Source: an uncultured Lacinutrix sp.
Lineage (GTDB): Bacteria; Bacteroidota; Bacteroidia; Flavobacteriales; Flavobacteriaceae
DNA: 64,000 nucleotides
Direction: 5' to 3'
NCBI RefSeq assembly: GCF_947500605.1
Contig: NZ_CANMSJ010000004.1
Location: 62,001-126,000, forward strand
Both the position numbers and the translations under genes were made by a program. This document shows, in pieces, positions 15,616-25,585 of this stretch; the first letter of the stretch is position 1; every line of letters starts with the position of its first letter. A model generated the notes under the pieces. It saw nothing but the letters and a program-made list of their open reading frames with translations. It made no database searches and was not told the DNA's origin.

Positions 15616-18396
15616 TTAGTCAAAAAAGTACATACCATTATCTTTAGATTCTCCTTTAGATCCTAAGCTATTAAATTTCCAACTAAAACTTAGCATAAAG
15701 TACTGCTCTAACACTGTACTTTGCGAATCTTGAATATAATCTTGAGTAGCTACACGTCTAGCATTGGTGTTTTGATTTAATAAATCGTACACTTTTAATG
15801 TTACCGCTCCTTGATCTTTTAATACAGAATATGCTAAAGTAGAATTCCAGAACCATGCCGTTTTTTGAAAACCCTCTGCGATATTCGGGTTATAATTAAA
15901 GCTAATATCGTTTCTCCATTCTAGCTTTTTAGGTAAAAAAGTAGCCGTTCTAATTCCTGCATCATGACTTGTAAAGTTTCTATCTTCGAAAGTCTCGATA
16001 TCATATTTATTGTTAGTAAATGTAATTCTGTAGTATGGTTTAAATTCTAAAACTTTATCCCAAATAAAATCAACACCAATATTTGGTGTAACTGAAGTTA
16101 CATTACTCGCATACTGCACATCATTATTAAAGTTTATATTTTTCGATAAATTAGTCCAAGCACCTGCTTTAAATTTTATTTTTCTAATAGAATCTAACTT
16201 AAAATCTTTACTATAACGACCATATAATCCTACATTATAGTTACCATCTACATTTTCGTAAGTAGTAATTCTTTTTAATGTTTCTGCATCTACTGTCGTT
16301 TTAGAGATTACTTGATTATTTGTTATTTCTGCATTGGCATTTACATACAAACCTGTTTTCTTTTGCCAATCGAAACCATTATAACCAATATATACGCTAT
16401 GGCTCTTTGCAGGCTCTAAATTTGAATTACCTACAATTGTATTTAATGGATTAGAAACATCTGTAAATGCTTGCAATTGTCTTAATGCTGGCGGATCATT
16501 ACTTAATCTATAGTTCGCATAAATTGAAGATTTCGGACTGAAACGATAGTTTACATAAGAGCTAATTTGCATGTTATTAAAATCGCGTTCTACATTAAAC
16601 TCGGGTCTTAATAAATCTTGATTTTTAAGAGTACGCATGTTATAACTTAACTTAAAACGACTTGAAAACTTCTCACCTCTATAACTTAAAGCAACTCCAG
16701 GAATACTTCTAGAATCGGTATATTCGAAATCGGTACTTAATTCTGTATTGAAATCTGAATACTCTTGAGACGTAGTATTAAAATCGTATGTACTTTCTCT
16801 ATTTTCGTCTTTATCACGTGCATATTCATATTCAAAATTCAAGAATAACTTCTTATCAACCAATGGTAGTCTATAGGTTAACTCCGCGTTTAAACCATTA
16901 CTATTTTTTTCGCCATCTGTAAATTGATTTCTATTAATAGTTTCTGGACTAGTACCAAATATTTCGGTATTAGAACTAAGAAAATCGTCGCTCTCATTTT
17001 TGTTAATACTATTCTCTAATTCAAAACGTAAAAATGCTCCTTTACTTCCAAAACGTTTAGTTACACTTAACTCGTTAGAAAAATCTCTTCCAACACTTTC
17101 TACATTTGAGTTAACAGCAGATTGATTGGTAAGCACTCTATCCTCGTCTAAAGTCTTATCACTACTATTATATAATGTTCTACTCTTAGAATAGTTAAAT
17201 GACGGTGCTATATTAATTTGAAAAGTTGAATCTGTTTCAATTTCAAAATCTAGGTTTGCTGTGTGACTATCTGTATCATTATCTGAATTTGATGATGAAT
17301 TTGTAAAGAATCGAGAGTCAGACAAAATCGTTTCACGTTGAGAAGAAGATTCGTTTACAGAGTTACTAGAAGAGTAAAAATAATCTCCAGACACTTCTGT
17401 TTTCTCACCTATTTTATCGGCATAATTTAAACCAGTGTTTTGAGAAGTAGTAATACCAGCTCCTCCTCCAAAAGATCGTCCTCCAATTGAAAAAGAACCA
17501 TTACTATTCCATGAAGTACTTCCTCCACGACCAAACATTTTAGAAATCTCTCCAAAACTAAATCCTGGTGAGTTGGTGTTATTACCACCAGCCAATACAC
17601 TAATACGTTGGTCGTTGTCAAATATATTAACCATACCTGCAAACTCATAGCGTTCATCTGTTCCTCCTCCAGCAGAAACTCTACCAAACACACCTTTATT
17701 ATTCTCCTCTTTTATAGTAAGGTTTATTGTTTTATTTTCCTTGTCTCCAGCTTCACCTGAAAAAGCTTCTGCTTTAGTTTTAGTATCTACAATTTGAATT
17801 TTTTCAATAATATCTTTAGTTAAATTCTTAGTTGTAATTGATGGATCGTTTCCAAAGAAAGGCTTCCCGTTTACTAAAATTTTATTGACTTCTTTACCGT
17901 TTACTTTTATCTTACCTTCTTCATCTATCTCGACACCTGGTAATTCTTTTAGTAAATCTTCTACATTTGCATCTTTTTTAGTTTTAAAAGACTTAACATT
18001 AAATTCTAAAGTATCTTTTTTAATAGTAACAGGAGCGGTAGATTTTAATACAATTTCATCTAAAGCATTAGAAATTTCTAAAGCTATTGTACCAATATCC
18101 TGTGCTTCTTTGTCCATTTTAATTTTCTTAGAATAGGATTTATAACCTATGTAAGACACAAAAAAGTTTAAATATTCATCTGAAGTTGATTCTTCCAATG
18201 TAAACATTCCGTCTTTATCCGAAATAGTATAAGTTACTAGAGAGCTATCTTTAACACGTTGTAAAAAAACTGTAGCGGCTTCCATTGGATATTGATCCTC
18301 TGCATCAACTAATTTACCTGTAACTTTAAAATCTTTAGATTGAGAGAATGAGAATGACACACATAAAAGTGTTGCAAAAAATAATAGTTTGCGCAT
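15616..18396 (-). CDS. TonB-dependent receptor-like outer-membrane beta-barrel protein
   Basis: 926 residues. Signal peptide (MRKLLFFATLLCVSFSFSQ), a CarboxypepD_reg-like beta-sandwich (about 22-110, VTGKLVDAEDQYPMEAATVFLQ), a plug domain (VEDLLKELPGVEIDEEGKIKVNGKEVNKILVNGKPFFG, about 145-190), then a long 22-strand-type barrel of the outer-membrane family 3 type. A Gly/Ser-rich stretch at about 270-315 is probably a large extracellular loop. Members import substrates or serve as envelope components; no partner SusD is present, so the ligand cannot be guessed. Confidence 0.9.
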   Translation of the reverse strand: MRKLLFFATLLCVSFSFSQSKDFKVTGKLVDAEDQYPMEAATVFLQRVKDSSLVTYTISDKDGMFTLEESTSDEYLNFFVSYIGYKSYSKKIKMDKEAQDIGTIALEISNALDEIVLKSTAPVTIKKDTLEFNVKSFKTKKDANVEDLLKELPGVEIDEEGKIKVNGKEVNKILVNGKPFFGNDPSITTKNLTKDIIEKIQIVDTKTKAEAFSGEAGDKENKTINLTIKEENNKGVFGRVSAGGGTDERYEFAGMVNIFDNDQRISVLAGGNNTNSPGFSFGEISKMFGRGGSTSWNSNGSFSIGGRSFGGGAGITTSQNTGLNYADKIGEKTEVSGDYFYSSSNSVNESSSQRETILSDSRFFTNSSSNSDNDTDSHTANLDFEIETDSTFQINIAPSFNYSKSRTLYNSSDKTLDEDRVLTNQSAVNSNVESVGRDFSNELSVTKRFGSKGAFLRFELENSINKNESDDFLSSNTEIFGTSPETINRNQFTDGEKNSNGLNAELTYRLPLVDKKLFLNFEYEYARDKDENRESTYDFNTTSQEYSDFNTELSTDFEYTDSRSIPGVALSYRGEKFSSRFKLSYNMRTLKNQDLLRPEFNVERDFNNMQISSYVNYRFSPKSSIYANYRLSNDPPALRQLQAFTDVSNPLNTIVGNSNLEPAKSHSVYIGYNGFDWQKKTGLYVNANAEITNNQVISKTTVDAETLKRITTYENVDGNYNVGLYGRYSKDFKLDSIRKIKFKAGAWTNLSKNINFNNDVQYASNVTSVTPNIGVDFIWDKVLEFKPYYRITFTNNKYDIETFEDRNFTSHDAGIRTATFLPKKLEWRNDISFNYNPNIAEGFQKTAWFWNSTLAYSVLKDQGAVTLKVYDLLNQNTNARRVATQDYIQDSQSTVLEQYFMLSFSWKFNSLGSKGESKDNGMYFFD

Positions 18397-18698
18397 GATT
18401 GGGTTGGTTTAGTGATTGATGGTTATTTTAAGCGTAAAATAAAAAACGAAAGTAATATAGTTATAGTATGAAAATCTTAAAGAAATTATAAAGTTTCAAT
18501 CTATTATGTTATTTATTAGGTAAATGTTAAAATCACTAACTCTCTAACATCTAATTTTATTACTTGTAATTCTTACTTTCTTTATACAAAAAAAAAATGA
18601 AGCTTCTATTTAACTATTAAATAGAAGCTTCATTATAATTTATTATTTATATTCTTAATTTTTATCTAGAATATAAACTCAACACACTTTTTAAGTGC
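18397..18698. other. 302-bp gap between der and the outer-membrane receptor gene
   Basis: No supported reading frame. The der-proximal part holds the strong hairpin terminator listed separately (18588-18634). The receptor-proximal part should hold that gene's promoter, but I could not find an exact TAnnTTTG box in a convincing place on the minus strand. Confidence 0.5.
18588..18634 (-). terminator. Intrinsic terminator after der
   Basis: A perfect 18-bp inverted repeat with a 3-nt loop (arms 18596-18613 and 18617-18634) is followed, reading the minus strand, by ten consecutive T (18597 down to 18588). This is the strongest terminator of the window and ends the der transcript. Confidence 0.9.
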
Positions 18699-20006
18699 TT
18701 ATTTTTTACGCATGTATACACTTACCGGCACACCTTTAAAATCAAATAAATCACGTAATTTATTCTCTAAGAAACGCTTATAAGGATCACGAACATACTG
18801 TGGTAAATTACAAAAGAATGCAAACTGAGGTTGCGCTGTTGGCAACTGCATAATGTATTTAATTTTCACAAATTTACCTTTGTAAGCTGGCGGTGGATAA
18901 TTTTCTATTATTGGTAAGAACGTATCGTTTAAAACACTTGTTTTAATTTTCTTAGTTCTGTTTTTATAAACCTCTACAGCAGTTTCAATTGCTTTATAAA
19001 TACGTTGTTTTGTTAGAGCTGAAATAAATACAATTGGCACATCTGTAAATGGTTCGCACTGCTTACGTATGTGCTTTTCGAATGCATTAGTGGTTTTATG
19101 GTCTTTCTCTACTAAATCCCACTTATTTACTAATATTACAATACCTTTTCTATTTTTTTGAGCTAACCAAAAGATGTTTTGCACTTGACCATCAAAACCT
19201 CTATTAGCATCTACAACTATTAAACAAACATCTGCATGTTCTATAGCACGCACACTTCGCATTACAGAATAGAATTCTAAATCTTCTTTTACTTTAGATT
19301 TTTTTCTAATTCCAGCAGTATCAACTAAATTAAAATCGAAACCAAAACGGTTGTATTTAGTATCTATAGAATCTCTTGTTGTACCTGCTATATCTGTAAC
19401 AATGTATCTATCTTCTCCAATTAAAGCATTAATAAAAGAAGATTTTCCTGCATTAGGACGACCAACTACTGCAAATCTTGGTAATTCGTCTTTTTCTTCT
19501 TCTTGTTCTTTTTCTGGAAGCGCTTCAACTAAAGCATCTAATAGATCTCCAGTTCCACTACCATTAATACTTGCAACTGTAAAATAATTTCCTAAACCTA
19601 AACTGTAGAATTCTACAGCATCTTCGGCACGTTTTCCATTATCTACTTTATTAACAACTAAAAAAACAGGTTTTGTAACTTTACGTAATAGCTTAGCAAC
19701 ATCCTCATCCATTCCAGTAATTCCATCTTCAACATCTACCATAAATATAATGGCATCTGCTTCGTCGATAGCTAATTCTACTTGCTTATCGATTTCTGCT
19801 TCGAAAATATCATCACTTCCTTTTACATAACCTCCTGTGTCTATTAATGAAAATTCCTTTCCATTCCAATCACTCTTTCCATAATGACGATCTCTTGTAA
19901 CACCACTTACGGCATCTACAATCGCCTCACGACGTTGTATTAAACGGTTAAAAAATGTTGATTTTCCAACGTTTGGTCTTCCTACAATTGCTACTATATT
20001 ACTCAT
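18699..20006 (-). CDS. der: Ribosome biogenesis GTPase Der (EngA)
   Basis: 435 residues from the ATG at 20004-20006 ([16 protein letters not shown]); an in-frame ATG 15 codons upstream would precede the P-loop with unrelated residues. Two tandem G domains (GRPNVGKS near residue 8 and GRPNAGKS near 182, each with DTAG/DTGG and NKVD/NKWD) and a C-terminal KH-like domain (PLAQPQ-like region ending [13 protein letters not shown]). Acts in 50S subunit maturation. Terminated by the hairpin at 18588-18634. Confidence 0.97.
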   Translation of the reverse strand: MSNIVAIVGRPNVGKSTFFNRLIQRREAIVDAVSGVTRDRHYGKSDWNGKEFSLIDTGGYVKGSDDIFEAEIDKQVELAIDEADAIIFMVDVEDGITGMDEDVAKLLRKVTKPVFLVVNKVDNGKRAEDAVEFYSLGLGNYFTVASINGSGTGDLLDALVEALPEKEQEEEKDELPRFAVVGRPNAGKSSFINALIGEDRYIVTDIAGTTRDSIDTKYNRFGFDFNLVDTAGIRKKSKVKEDLEFYSVMRSVRAIEHADVCLIVVDANRGFDGQVQNIFWLAQKNRKGIVILVNKWDLVEKDHKTTNAFEKHIRKQCEPFTDVPIVFISALTKQRIYKAIETAVEVYKNRTKKIKTSVLNDTFLPIIENYPPPAYKGKFVKIKYIMQLPTAQPQFAFFCNLPQYVRDPYKRFLENKLRDLFDFKGVPVSVYMRKK

Positions 20007-20105
20007 ATTTTTCGTTTTAGTCTGCATTACATATCCTGTAAGCGCCTGCAAAGGTAGTGTTTAGTTATAGAAAAAAATGTAAATTGAATTTTTAAAACAT
20101 TAAAA

Positions 20106-20606
20106 ATGTCATTATCTAACGAAATAATTTTAAGACCGCGTTTTAAACATGAGGTTAACGAGGATAACGAGGCGCTTTTAAGTCTTTTTGAAAACTCTAA
20201 AACAACACAAAAAGATTTTATAGTTTCTAGGGTGGATGATCATGTGTTTATTAGAATCCCTAAAGAAAAACAGCACTTTTGGTCACCTCAACTACATTTG
20301 GAGATTAATAAAAATGAAGATAAAAAGACCAGCACTATTCATGGTTTATTTGGTCCGAATCCAACAATATGGACCCTTTTTATGTTTCTTCACTTTATAG
20401 TTATCTGCTTATTTATTGGTTTTACAACTTGGGCTTATGCAAATTGGTCTTTACAAAACAGTTATTCTATTCAACTAACGCTAGCCTTTTTTATGGTTAT
20501 TATTTGGTTTACACTTTACTTTAGCGGACGATTAGGAAAAGCTAAAGGCAATGCCGAAATGCATTTATTAAATAATTTTATGAATAGCGTATTAAAAAAG
20601 CCTTAG
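20106..20606 (+). CDS. Conserved membrane protein of unknown function, two TM helices
   Basis: 166 residues. A soluble N-terminal region (about 1-80) with HVFIRIPKEKQHFWSPQLHLEI is followed by two hydrophobic helices (about 93-118 and 125-145) and a short charged tail. I do not recognise a characterised family. It is divergent from der (99-bp gap) and its last codons form the left arm of a terminator hairpin. Confidence 0.7.
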   Translation: MSLSNEIILRPRFKHEVNEDNEALLSLFENSKTTQKDFIVSRVDDHVFIRIPKEKQHFWSPQLHLEINKNEDKKTSTIHGLFGPNPTIWTLFMFLHFIVICLFIGFTTWAYANWSLQNSYSIQLTLAFFMVIIWFTLYFSGRLGKAKGNAEMHLLNNFMNSVLKKP

Positions 20607-20619
20607 TAAAAACTAAGGC
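20594..20619 (-). terminator. Hairpin terminator shared by convergent genes
   Basis: GCCTTAGT-AAAA-ACTAAGGC (20600-20619), with six T on the minus strand after the stem, favouring termination of the minus-strand choice-of-anchor gene; it overlaps the stop of the + gene. Confidence 0.65.
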
Positions 20620-20647
20620 CTTTGTGCAATCTATATGTTATGCATTA

Positions 20648-22171
20648 CTATTGCTGATTTTCGTAGAATGTAACTGTACCACTATCTTCATTAGACACAA
20701 TTAATAAGTCTTTTCCATTAGGACTATCTTCTGCAGGAACAACCAGCAAGCCTTCTGGCGCTTCGTCTCCACTATGAGATAAAATTGCTAAAAAAGTTGG
20801 AGCGGTTGGATTTGTTATATCATAAACCATAACTTGATCTGTACGCTCTAAACCTACAAAAAGAATATAACGTTGGTCTCCTATATTTAAAACATCTACA
20901 CTTTCTGGCTCAGCACCTTTATCATCACTTCTACCATCTTCATCATTAAATTGATTTGGAGTTAATGCTAATGTTTCTGTTGCTATACTATTACCACTAT
21001 CGTAAGCCAATGTTCCGTTAGCATTCCAAATACTAAACGAACGCGCACCATAGCTATAAATCTCTTCTAAATCACCATCGTTATCAGTATCACCTAACGC
21101 TGTTGTAACTTTTAATCTTCCTAAGTTTTCATCATTTAAATATTCTAACGAAGCTGGAAAAATAGTTTCATCTAAAGTTAAATCTTTAAGCCTTTCCTCT
21201 TCACTAAAGCCATCGTAATCTCTAGAATCGCCTTCGTTTGCAGAAATCACATATTCTGTTCCTCCAATATTTACATAAACAATAGCATCTGGTTGGTACA
21301 TTCCTTTTACAGGCCAGTTTTTAAGCTCAGTCACCAAATCTTTATCACTAGCATCTAAAGAGTTTTGCGCTAAACTATAATCTTTAAAACCTAATGGGTA
21401 AATAGCCTCTATCGTTTTAGTTAATAGATTTATTTTTGCAATTCCATTATTCTCCTGTAAAGTTACCCAAGCGTTTTGAGAATCGTCTGAAATAGCAATA
21501 TACTCTGGCTCAACATCTGTTGCTAAGTTTGCATTTGGTCCAAAAACTCTAAAGCCTTGAGCTTCTAAAGAAGCTTCTTGTCCGTTAAATGCTGAGAAAT
21601 CTAAAGTTGTAACAGAATCATCATTAATATCTATAATACTAACAGTTCCCATAGGATCTACCGTATAATCATCATTAGGCTCTCCTTCATTCGCCGATAA
21701 AATAATATTACCATTATTAGAAAACGTAACCATATCTGGAAGCGCACCAACAGTATATTGATTAATTAAAGATGCATCTGAAGTATTATAAACTAAAATT
21801 TTACCTGGATTTTGCTTAACATCAGCCTCTATTGCAACAGCTAGTTTTCCATTAGAAACTGCTACACTATTAGGGGCACCGTAAGCATTTAAATTTATTG
21901 AAGCTTCCTGTACAGGTGTATCTAAATCTGAAATATTATAAATAGAAATCTCATTAGATTCACTATTGGTAACAAATAACTTTTTTGTTAAAGCATCGAA
22001 TGCAGAAATCTCTGCCGAAGCTTCACCTCCAACATTTATTGTTGTTTTGTACTGAAAATTAACTTCTGTATTTAAGTTATTGTTTAGACTTACAACATTG
22101 TCGTCATCATCTTGACAAGCAAAAGTAAATAGCGCTAGACACGCAATAGTAGTTTGTTTTAAAAATTTCAT
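20648..22171 (-). CDS. Choice-of-anchor I family lipoprotein (beta-propeller)
   Basis: 507 residues. Lipoprotein signal peptide ending in LALFTFACQDDDDN. The mature part is a repeated beta-propeller of the choice-of-anchor I type: ITVANSE-like blades such as KLFVTNSESNEISIYNI, NIILSANEGEPNDDYTVDP, YVISANEGDSRDYDGF and SVDVLNIGDQRYILFVGLER. Such proteins are surface or secreted; related domains are often fused to phosphatases or 5'-nucleotidases, but no catalytic domain is present here. Function unknown. Confidence 0.85.
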   Translation of the reverse strand: MKFLKQTTIACLALFTFACQDDDDNVVSLNNNLNTEVNFQYKTTINVGGEASAEISAFDALTKKLFVTNSESNEISIYNISDLDTPVQEASINLNAYGAPNSVAVSNGKLAVAIEADVKQNPGKILVYNTSDASLINQYTVGALPDMVTFSNNGNIILSANEGEPNDDYTVDPMGTVSIIDINDDSVTTLDFSAFNGQEASLEAQGFRVFGPNANLATDVEPEYIAISDDSQNAWVTLQENNGIAKINLLTKTIEAIYPLGFKDYSLAQNSLDASDKDLVTELKNWPVKGMYQPDAIVYVNIGGTEYVISANEGDSRDYDGFSEEERLKDLTLDETIFPASLEYLNDENLGRLKVTTALGDTDNDGDLEEIYSYGARSFSIWNANGTLAYDSGNSIATETLALTPNQFNDEDGRSDDKGAEPESVDVLNIGDQRYILFVGLERTDQVMVYDITNPTAPTFLAILSHSGDEAPEGLLVVPAEDSPNGKDLLIVSNEDSGTVTFYENQQ

Positions 22172-22273
22172 TATTTGGTTTGTTAATTAGCAACAAAAAT
22201 GAAACTCCAACGTAAACTAAACGTCAAGCCAAAATAAAGAAATGATTAGTATTTAATAAAAATCTAGGTTTAA

Positions 22274-22292
22274 AATTAACCAAAGGTTAATT
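22274..22292 (-). terminator. Weak hairpin after era
   Basis: AATTAACC-AAA-GGTTAATT, 10 bp downstream of the era stop, followed on the minus strand by a short T-rich tail. Low GC stem; a terminator role is tentative. Confidence 0.35.
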
Positions 22293-22301
22293 AAACTTTA
22301 A

Positions 22302-23183
22302 TTACTGGTTATACCCAAAACGTTTTAACTGCCTCTGATTACTTCTCCAGTTTTTATTTACTTTAACATAAAGCTCTAAATGAATTTGCTTGCCAAAGAA
22401 TTTTTCTAAATCCTTTCTAGCCTCTACTCCTACTCTTTTTAAAGCAGCGCCTTTATGTCCAATAATAATACCTTTTTGTGTTTCGCGCTCGACCATAATT
22501 ACAGAACGTATTCTAATAATTTTTTCTTCTTCAAAAAACTCTTCGGTATCTATTTCTACAGCGTAAGGGATTTCTTTTTTGTAGTGTATTAAAATCTTCT
22601 CACGAATGGTTTCGTTTATAAAAAAACGTTCAGGCTTATCTGTTAATTGATCTTTTGGATAATAAGGAGGAGATTCTGGAAGTAACTCAATAATTCTATC
22701 GAATACTTCTTTTACATTAAATCCTTCTAAAGCAGAAATAGCAATAATTTCAGCATTTGGCACTTTTTCTGCCCATAACTGTACTTGCTCTTCTAATTGC
22801 GCTTGATCAGACTTATCGATTTTATTCAATAATAATAAAACAGGAATTTTAGCGCTAGTAATTTTATTAAAAAAGGCCTCATCTTTTAATTCCTTTTCTC
22901 CAATTTCTACCATGTAAATAAGTAAATCTGCATCATCGAAAGCCGACTTAACAAAATCCATCATAGAAGCTTGTAACTCGTATGCAGGCTTAATAATTCC
23001 AGGAGTATCACTTAATACTACTTGAAAATTTTCACCATTTACAATACCCAAAATACGATGTCTCGTTGTTTGCGCTTTAGATGTGATTATTGATAGTTTT
23101 TCACCTACAAAAGCATTCATTAATGTTGATTTACCAACATTAGGATTACCTATAATATTTACAAAACCTGCTTTATGACTCAT
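22302..23183 (-). CDS. era: GTPase Era
   Basis: 293 residues. G domain with GNPNVGKST (residues 12-20), the TTRH switch I, DTPG, and LLNKIDKSD; C-terminal KH domain with the signature GIIIGHKGAALKRVGVEARKDLE. Era checks 16S rRNA 3'-end maturation in the 30S subunit. It lies 27 bp downstream of the small RNA methyltransferase gene on the same strand, so the two may be co-transcribed. Confidence 0.97.
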   Translation of the reverse strand: MSHKAGFVNIIGNPNVGKSTLMNAFVGEKLSIITSKAQTTRHRILGIVNGENFQVVLSDTPGIIKPAYELQASMMDFVKSAFDDADLLIYMVEIGEKELKDEAFFNKITSAKIPVLLLLNKIDKSDQAQLEEQVQLWAEKVPNAEIIAISALEGFNVKEVFDRIIELLPESPPYYPKDQLTDKPERFFINETIREKILIHYKKEIPYAVEIDTEEFFEEEKIIRIRSVIMVERETQKGIIIGHKGAALKRVGVEARKDLEKFFGKQIHLELYVKVNKNWRSNQRQLKRFGYNQ

Positions 23184-23210
23184 TATCTTCTTATTTTACA
23201 GACTGCAAAG

Positions 23211-23669
23211 TTACGACCTTGGTTTGTTTATTCCTCTATCGTAAAGCACAATACTTCCGGCAACGGAAACATTTAAGCTTAATTCGCTTTTAAATTTTAC
23301 TAAAAAATGACTTTTTTCTATTGCTTGCTTAGACAATCCGTGATCTTCGGCACCTAGTAAATAGACACAACGTCTTGGATGATGAAAGGTTTCTAAATCT
23401 ACCGCAGTATCATCTAACTCAACACCAACCAATCTTGCTCCTTTAGGGATGTTGTTATAGAAATCTTCGAACGTATTATAATGAAAGTAAGGCATAGACT
23501 TTACTGCATTGTGCGTATCGCAAGCCTGTTTAGCATAGCGGTTACCAATAGTAAAAATATAACTAGCACCTAAATTCTGGGCAGTTCGCCACAGGACACC
23601 TAAATTTTCTGGCGTTTTACCATTTTGTATACCAATTCCAAAATATTCGTTTTCGAAGTTATCAATCAT
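23211..23669 (-). CDS. TrmH/SpoU-family RNA 2'-O-methyltransferase, short form
   Basis: 152 residues, a single SPOUT catalytic domain. Typical motifs: NLGVLWRTAQNLGASYIFTIG (motif 1, with the N-x-G..R signature), YLLGAEDHGLSKQAIEKS (motif 2) and LNVSVAGSIVLYDR (motif 3, deep trefoil knot). Target nucleotide, tRNA or rRNA, cannot be told. Upstream of era, same orientation. Confidence 0.88.
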   Translation of the reverse strand: MIDNFENEYFGIGIQNGKTPENLGVLWRTAQNLGASYIFTIGNRYAKQACDTHNAVKSMPYFHYNTFEDFYNNIPKGARLVGVELDDTAVDLETFHHPRRCVYLLGAEDHGLSKQAIEKSHFLVKFKSELSLNVSVAGSIVLYDRGINKPRS

Positions 23670-23741
23670 TTTACAAAAATATAAAAGTTAAATAAATTAG
23701 TCTTAAAAGACTTTATTTTTTAATTTTAATAAAAATTGAAG

Positions 23742-24344
23742 ATGAAAAATGAAGACCTGGAAACAAAAAACTATTGGACGCAACGTTATAAAGAAGATAA
23801 AACCGGTTGGGATATTGGCTATCCTTCTACACCTTTAAAAACTTATTTTGATCAATTAGAAAATAAAGAATTAAAAATTTTAATTCCGGGAGCTGGTAAT
23901 GCTTATGAAGCTGAATATCTTTTTAGTAATGGCTTTAAAAATGTATTTATTTTAGATATTTCTGAAGTGCCACTCTTGGCTTTTAAAAAGAGAAATCCAG
24001 ATTTTCCTGAAGCTCAATTAATACAAGCTGATTTTTTTACTCATAATAAAACTTACGATTTAATTATCGAGCAAACCTTTTTTTGTTCTTTCCCTCCTTT
24101 AGAAGAATCCCGAAAAACCTACGCTAAACAGATGTCTAAGTTATTAAACACAAATGGAAAACTTGCTGGTTTATGGTTTGATATTCCGCTTACTGGCGAT
24201 TTAGAAAAACGTCCTTTTGGCGGCGATAAAGCACTATACTTATCTTATTTAGAACCTTATTTTAAGGTTAAGACCTTTGAAACGTGTTATAATTCTATTT
24301 CTAATAGAAATGAGTTGTTTGGTATTTTTATAAATAACTTATAA
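23742..24344 (+). CDS. TPMT-family class I SAM methyltransferase
   Basis: 200 residues from the ATG at 23742; a TTG two codons upstream is a less likely start. N-terminal YWTQRYKEDKTGWDIGYPSTPLKTYFDQL is the signature of the thiopurine S-methyltransferase family; SAM motif ILIPGAGNAYEAEYLF near residue 50, and EQTFFCSFPP near 110. Bacterial members methylate thiols, halides or selenium/tellurium species; the substrate here is unknown. Convergent with the DinB-like gene across a terminator. Confidence 0.88.
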   Translation: MKNEDLETKNYWTQRYKEDKTGWDIGYPSTPLKTYFDQLENKELKILIPGAGNAYEAEYLFSNGFKNVFILDISEVPLLAFKKRNPDFPEAQLIQADFFTHNKTYDLIIEQTFFCSFPPLEESRKTYAKQMSKLLNTNGKLAGLWFDIPLTGDLEKRPFGGDKALYLSYLEPYFKVKTFETCYNSISNRNELFGIFINNL

Positions 24345-24345
24345 T

Positions 24346-24376
24346 AAAAAAGGCTTCCTTATCGGAAACCTTTTTT
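24346..24376. terminator. Bidirectional terminator between convergent genes
   Basis: Six A, GGCTTCC, loop, GGAAACC, six T (one C/A mismatch in the stem). The A and T tracts give U-runs on both strands, suiting both the methyltransferase and the DinB-like gene. Confidence 0.75.
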
Positions 24377-24378
24377 AA

Positions 24379-25509
24379 TTAATCTTTTATGTTTTCTGGA
24401 AGCTCAAGCTTAGCTTCTGGTGGAATTCGTTTTGCTAAAAATAATATCTGACCTAAGTGACTAGATTGATGTTCCATAACATGAAACCAGCAGTACTCGT
24501 TTGTCCAACCAAAACTTGGCTGCTGCTCTTCGAACCATTTATCATCTCGCTTTTTTAATTCTTCAATCGTTTTTGCTCTTACTTCATTATAAATATCTAA
24601 ATAATATTTTGCATCATGGCCTTTAAATTGTTCTCTACCTGCTTGATCTAAAGACATAGCTGCTCCCCATTTTTCGTTTTCTTCATCATTAAAATTTCTC
24701 CCTTCGAAAGTAGCTACTTGGTAATATGCTTCGGCAGCAGCCAAATGCATAATTAATGCACCAATTCTGTTCGCGTTTTCATCGTGTAAGTGATCTAGCT
24801 CGTATATAGACATGTTTTTTACTCTACTTTCAACTCGATTTTTCAAATCTTCTAACATAGAAATCATATTACCAATTTGAGGAGAAGCACCTTCAATGTC
24901 TCCTATAGAGACTATTTCTGGTACAATACCACTTCCTTCTATTAGTAAAGCTGAATTACCTTTAGCTACATCTGTAGTTGAAGTAACATTATATTCTTCG
25001 ACTTTAACCGTTTTTCCTTTTGAAACTCCTTGACTCCATTTTGGAATAACATTATTATCTACAACAGTTTCGAAACTTGCATTATCGACTGGTACTTCTT
25101 CTAAAACTCCTTTATCATTTTCGATAAATAATTTATAATCATCGAAATAAAATTTACCATTCATTAAACATAAACCTCCAAAATTTAAGCGTTTTGAGCT
25201 TTTATCTATTGTACCTTCAACCGTATACGATTGCCACTCATTAGATGTAATTGGACGATCTCCCATATTATCGAAAAAACCCATTCCACCTTCACTATTA
25301 TCTACTCTTGCCCAAACACCTGCCCAAGCTTGACCGTCTTCTGTTTCTACTTTTACAGAAGCTGTAATTTTGAATTTCTTTTTTGTTTTTGATTGAATAT
25401 CTAAGAACTGACTAAAAGAAGTCCATTCTCTTGATACTGTTACTGACGATTGCGCATTTACCATAATACTAAACAGTAATGTTGCAAAAAGGATTGTTAC
25501 TTTTTTCAT
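24379..25509 (-). CDS. Exported DinB-like four-helix protein with N-terminal beta-sandwich
   Basis: 376 residues with signal peptide (MKKVTILFATLLFSIMVNAQ). Residues about 25-190 look like a carbohydrate-binding-type beta domain (WAGVWARVDNSEGGMGFFDNMG). Residues about 215-370 form a DinB-like bundle with the metal-binding His candidates in HLAAAEAYYQ and HVMEHQSSHLGQILFLAKR. DinB/YfiT-type proteins are metal-dependent transferases or hydrolases; export and the extra N-terminal domain are not the usual form. Substrate unknown. Confidence 0.75.
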   Translation of the reverse strand: MKKVTILFATLLFSIMVNAQSSVTVSREWTSFSQFLDIQSKTKKKFKITASVKVETEDGQAWAGVWARVDNSEGGMGFFDNMGDRPITSNEWQSYTVEGTIDKSSKRLNFGGLCLMNGKFYFDDYKLFIENDKGVLEEVPVDNASFETVVDNNVIPKWSQGVSKGKTVKVEEYNVTSTTDVAKGNSALLIEGSGIVPEIVSIGDIEGASPQIGNMISMLEDLKNRVESRVKNMSIYELDHLHDENANRIGALIMHLAAAEAYYQVATFEGRNFNDEENEKWGAAMSLDQAGREQFKGHDAKYYLDIYNEVRAKTIEELKKRDDKWFEEQQPSFGWTNEYCWFHVMEHQSSHLGQILFLAKRIPPEAKLELPENIKD

Positions 25510-25585
25510 TGGTTGGTTAATTTATGTTGATATTAAAACTATAGGTATGCTTCTGTAATATATTGTTACAGTTTCTAAAAAAACA

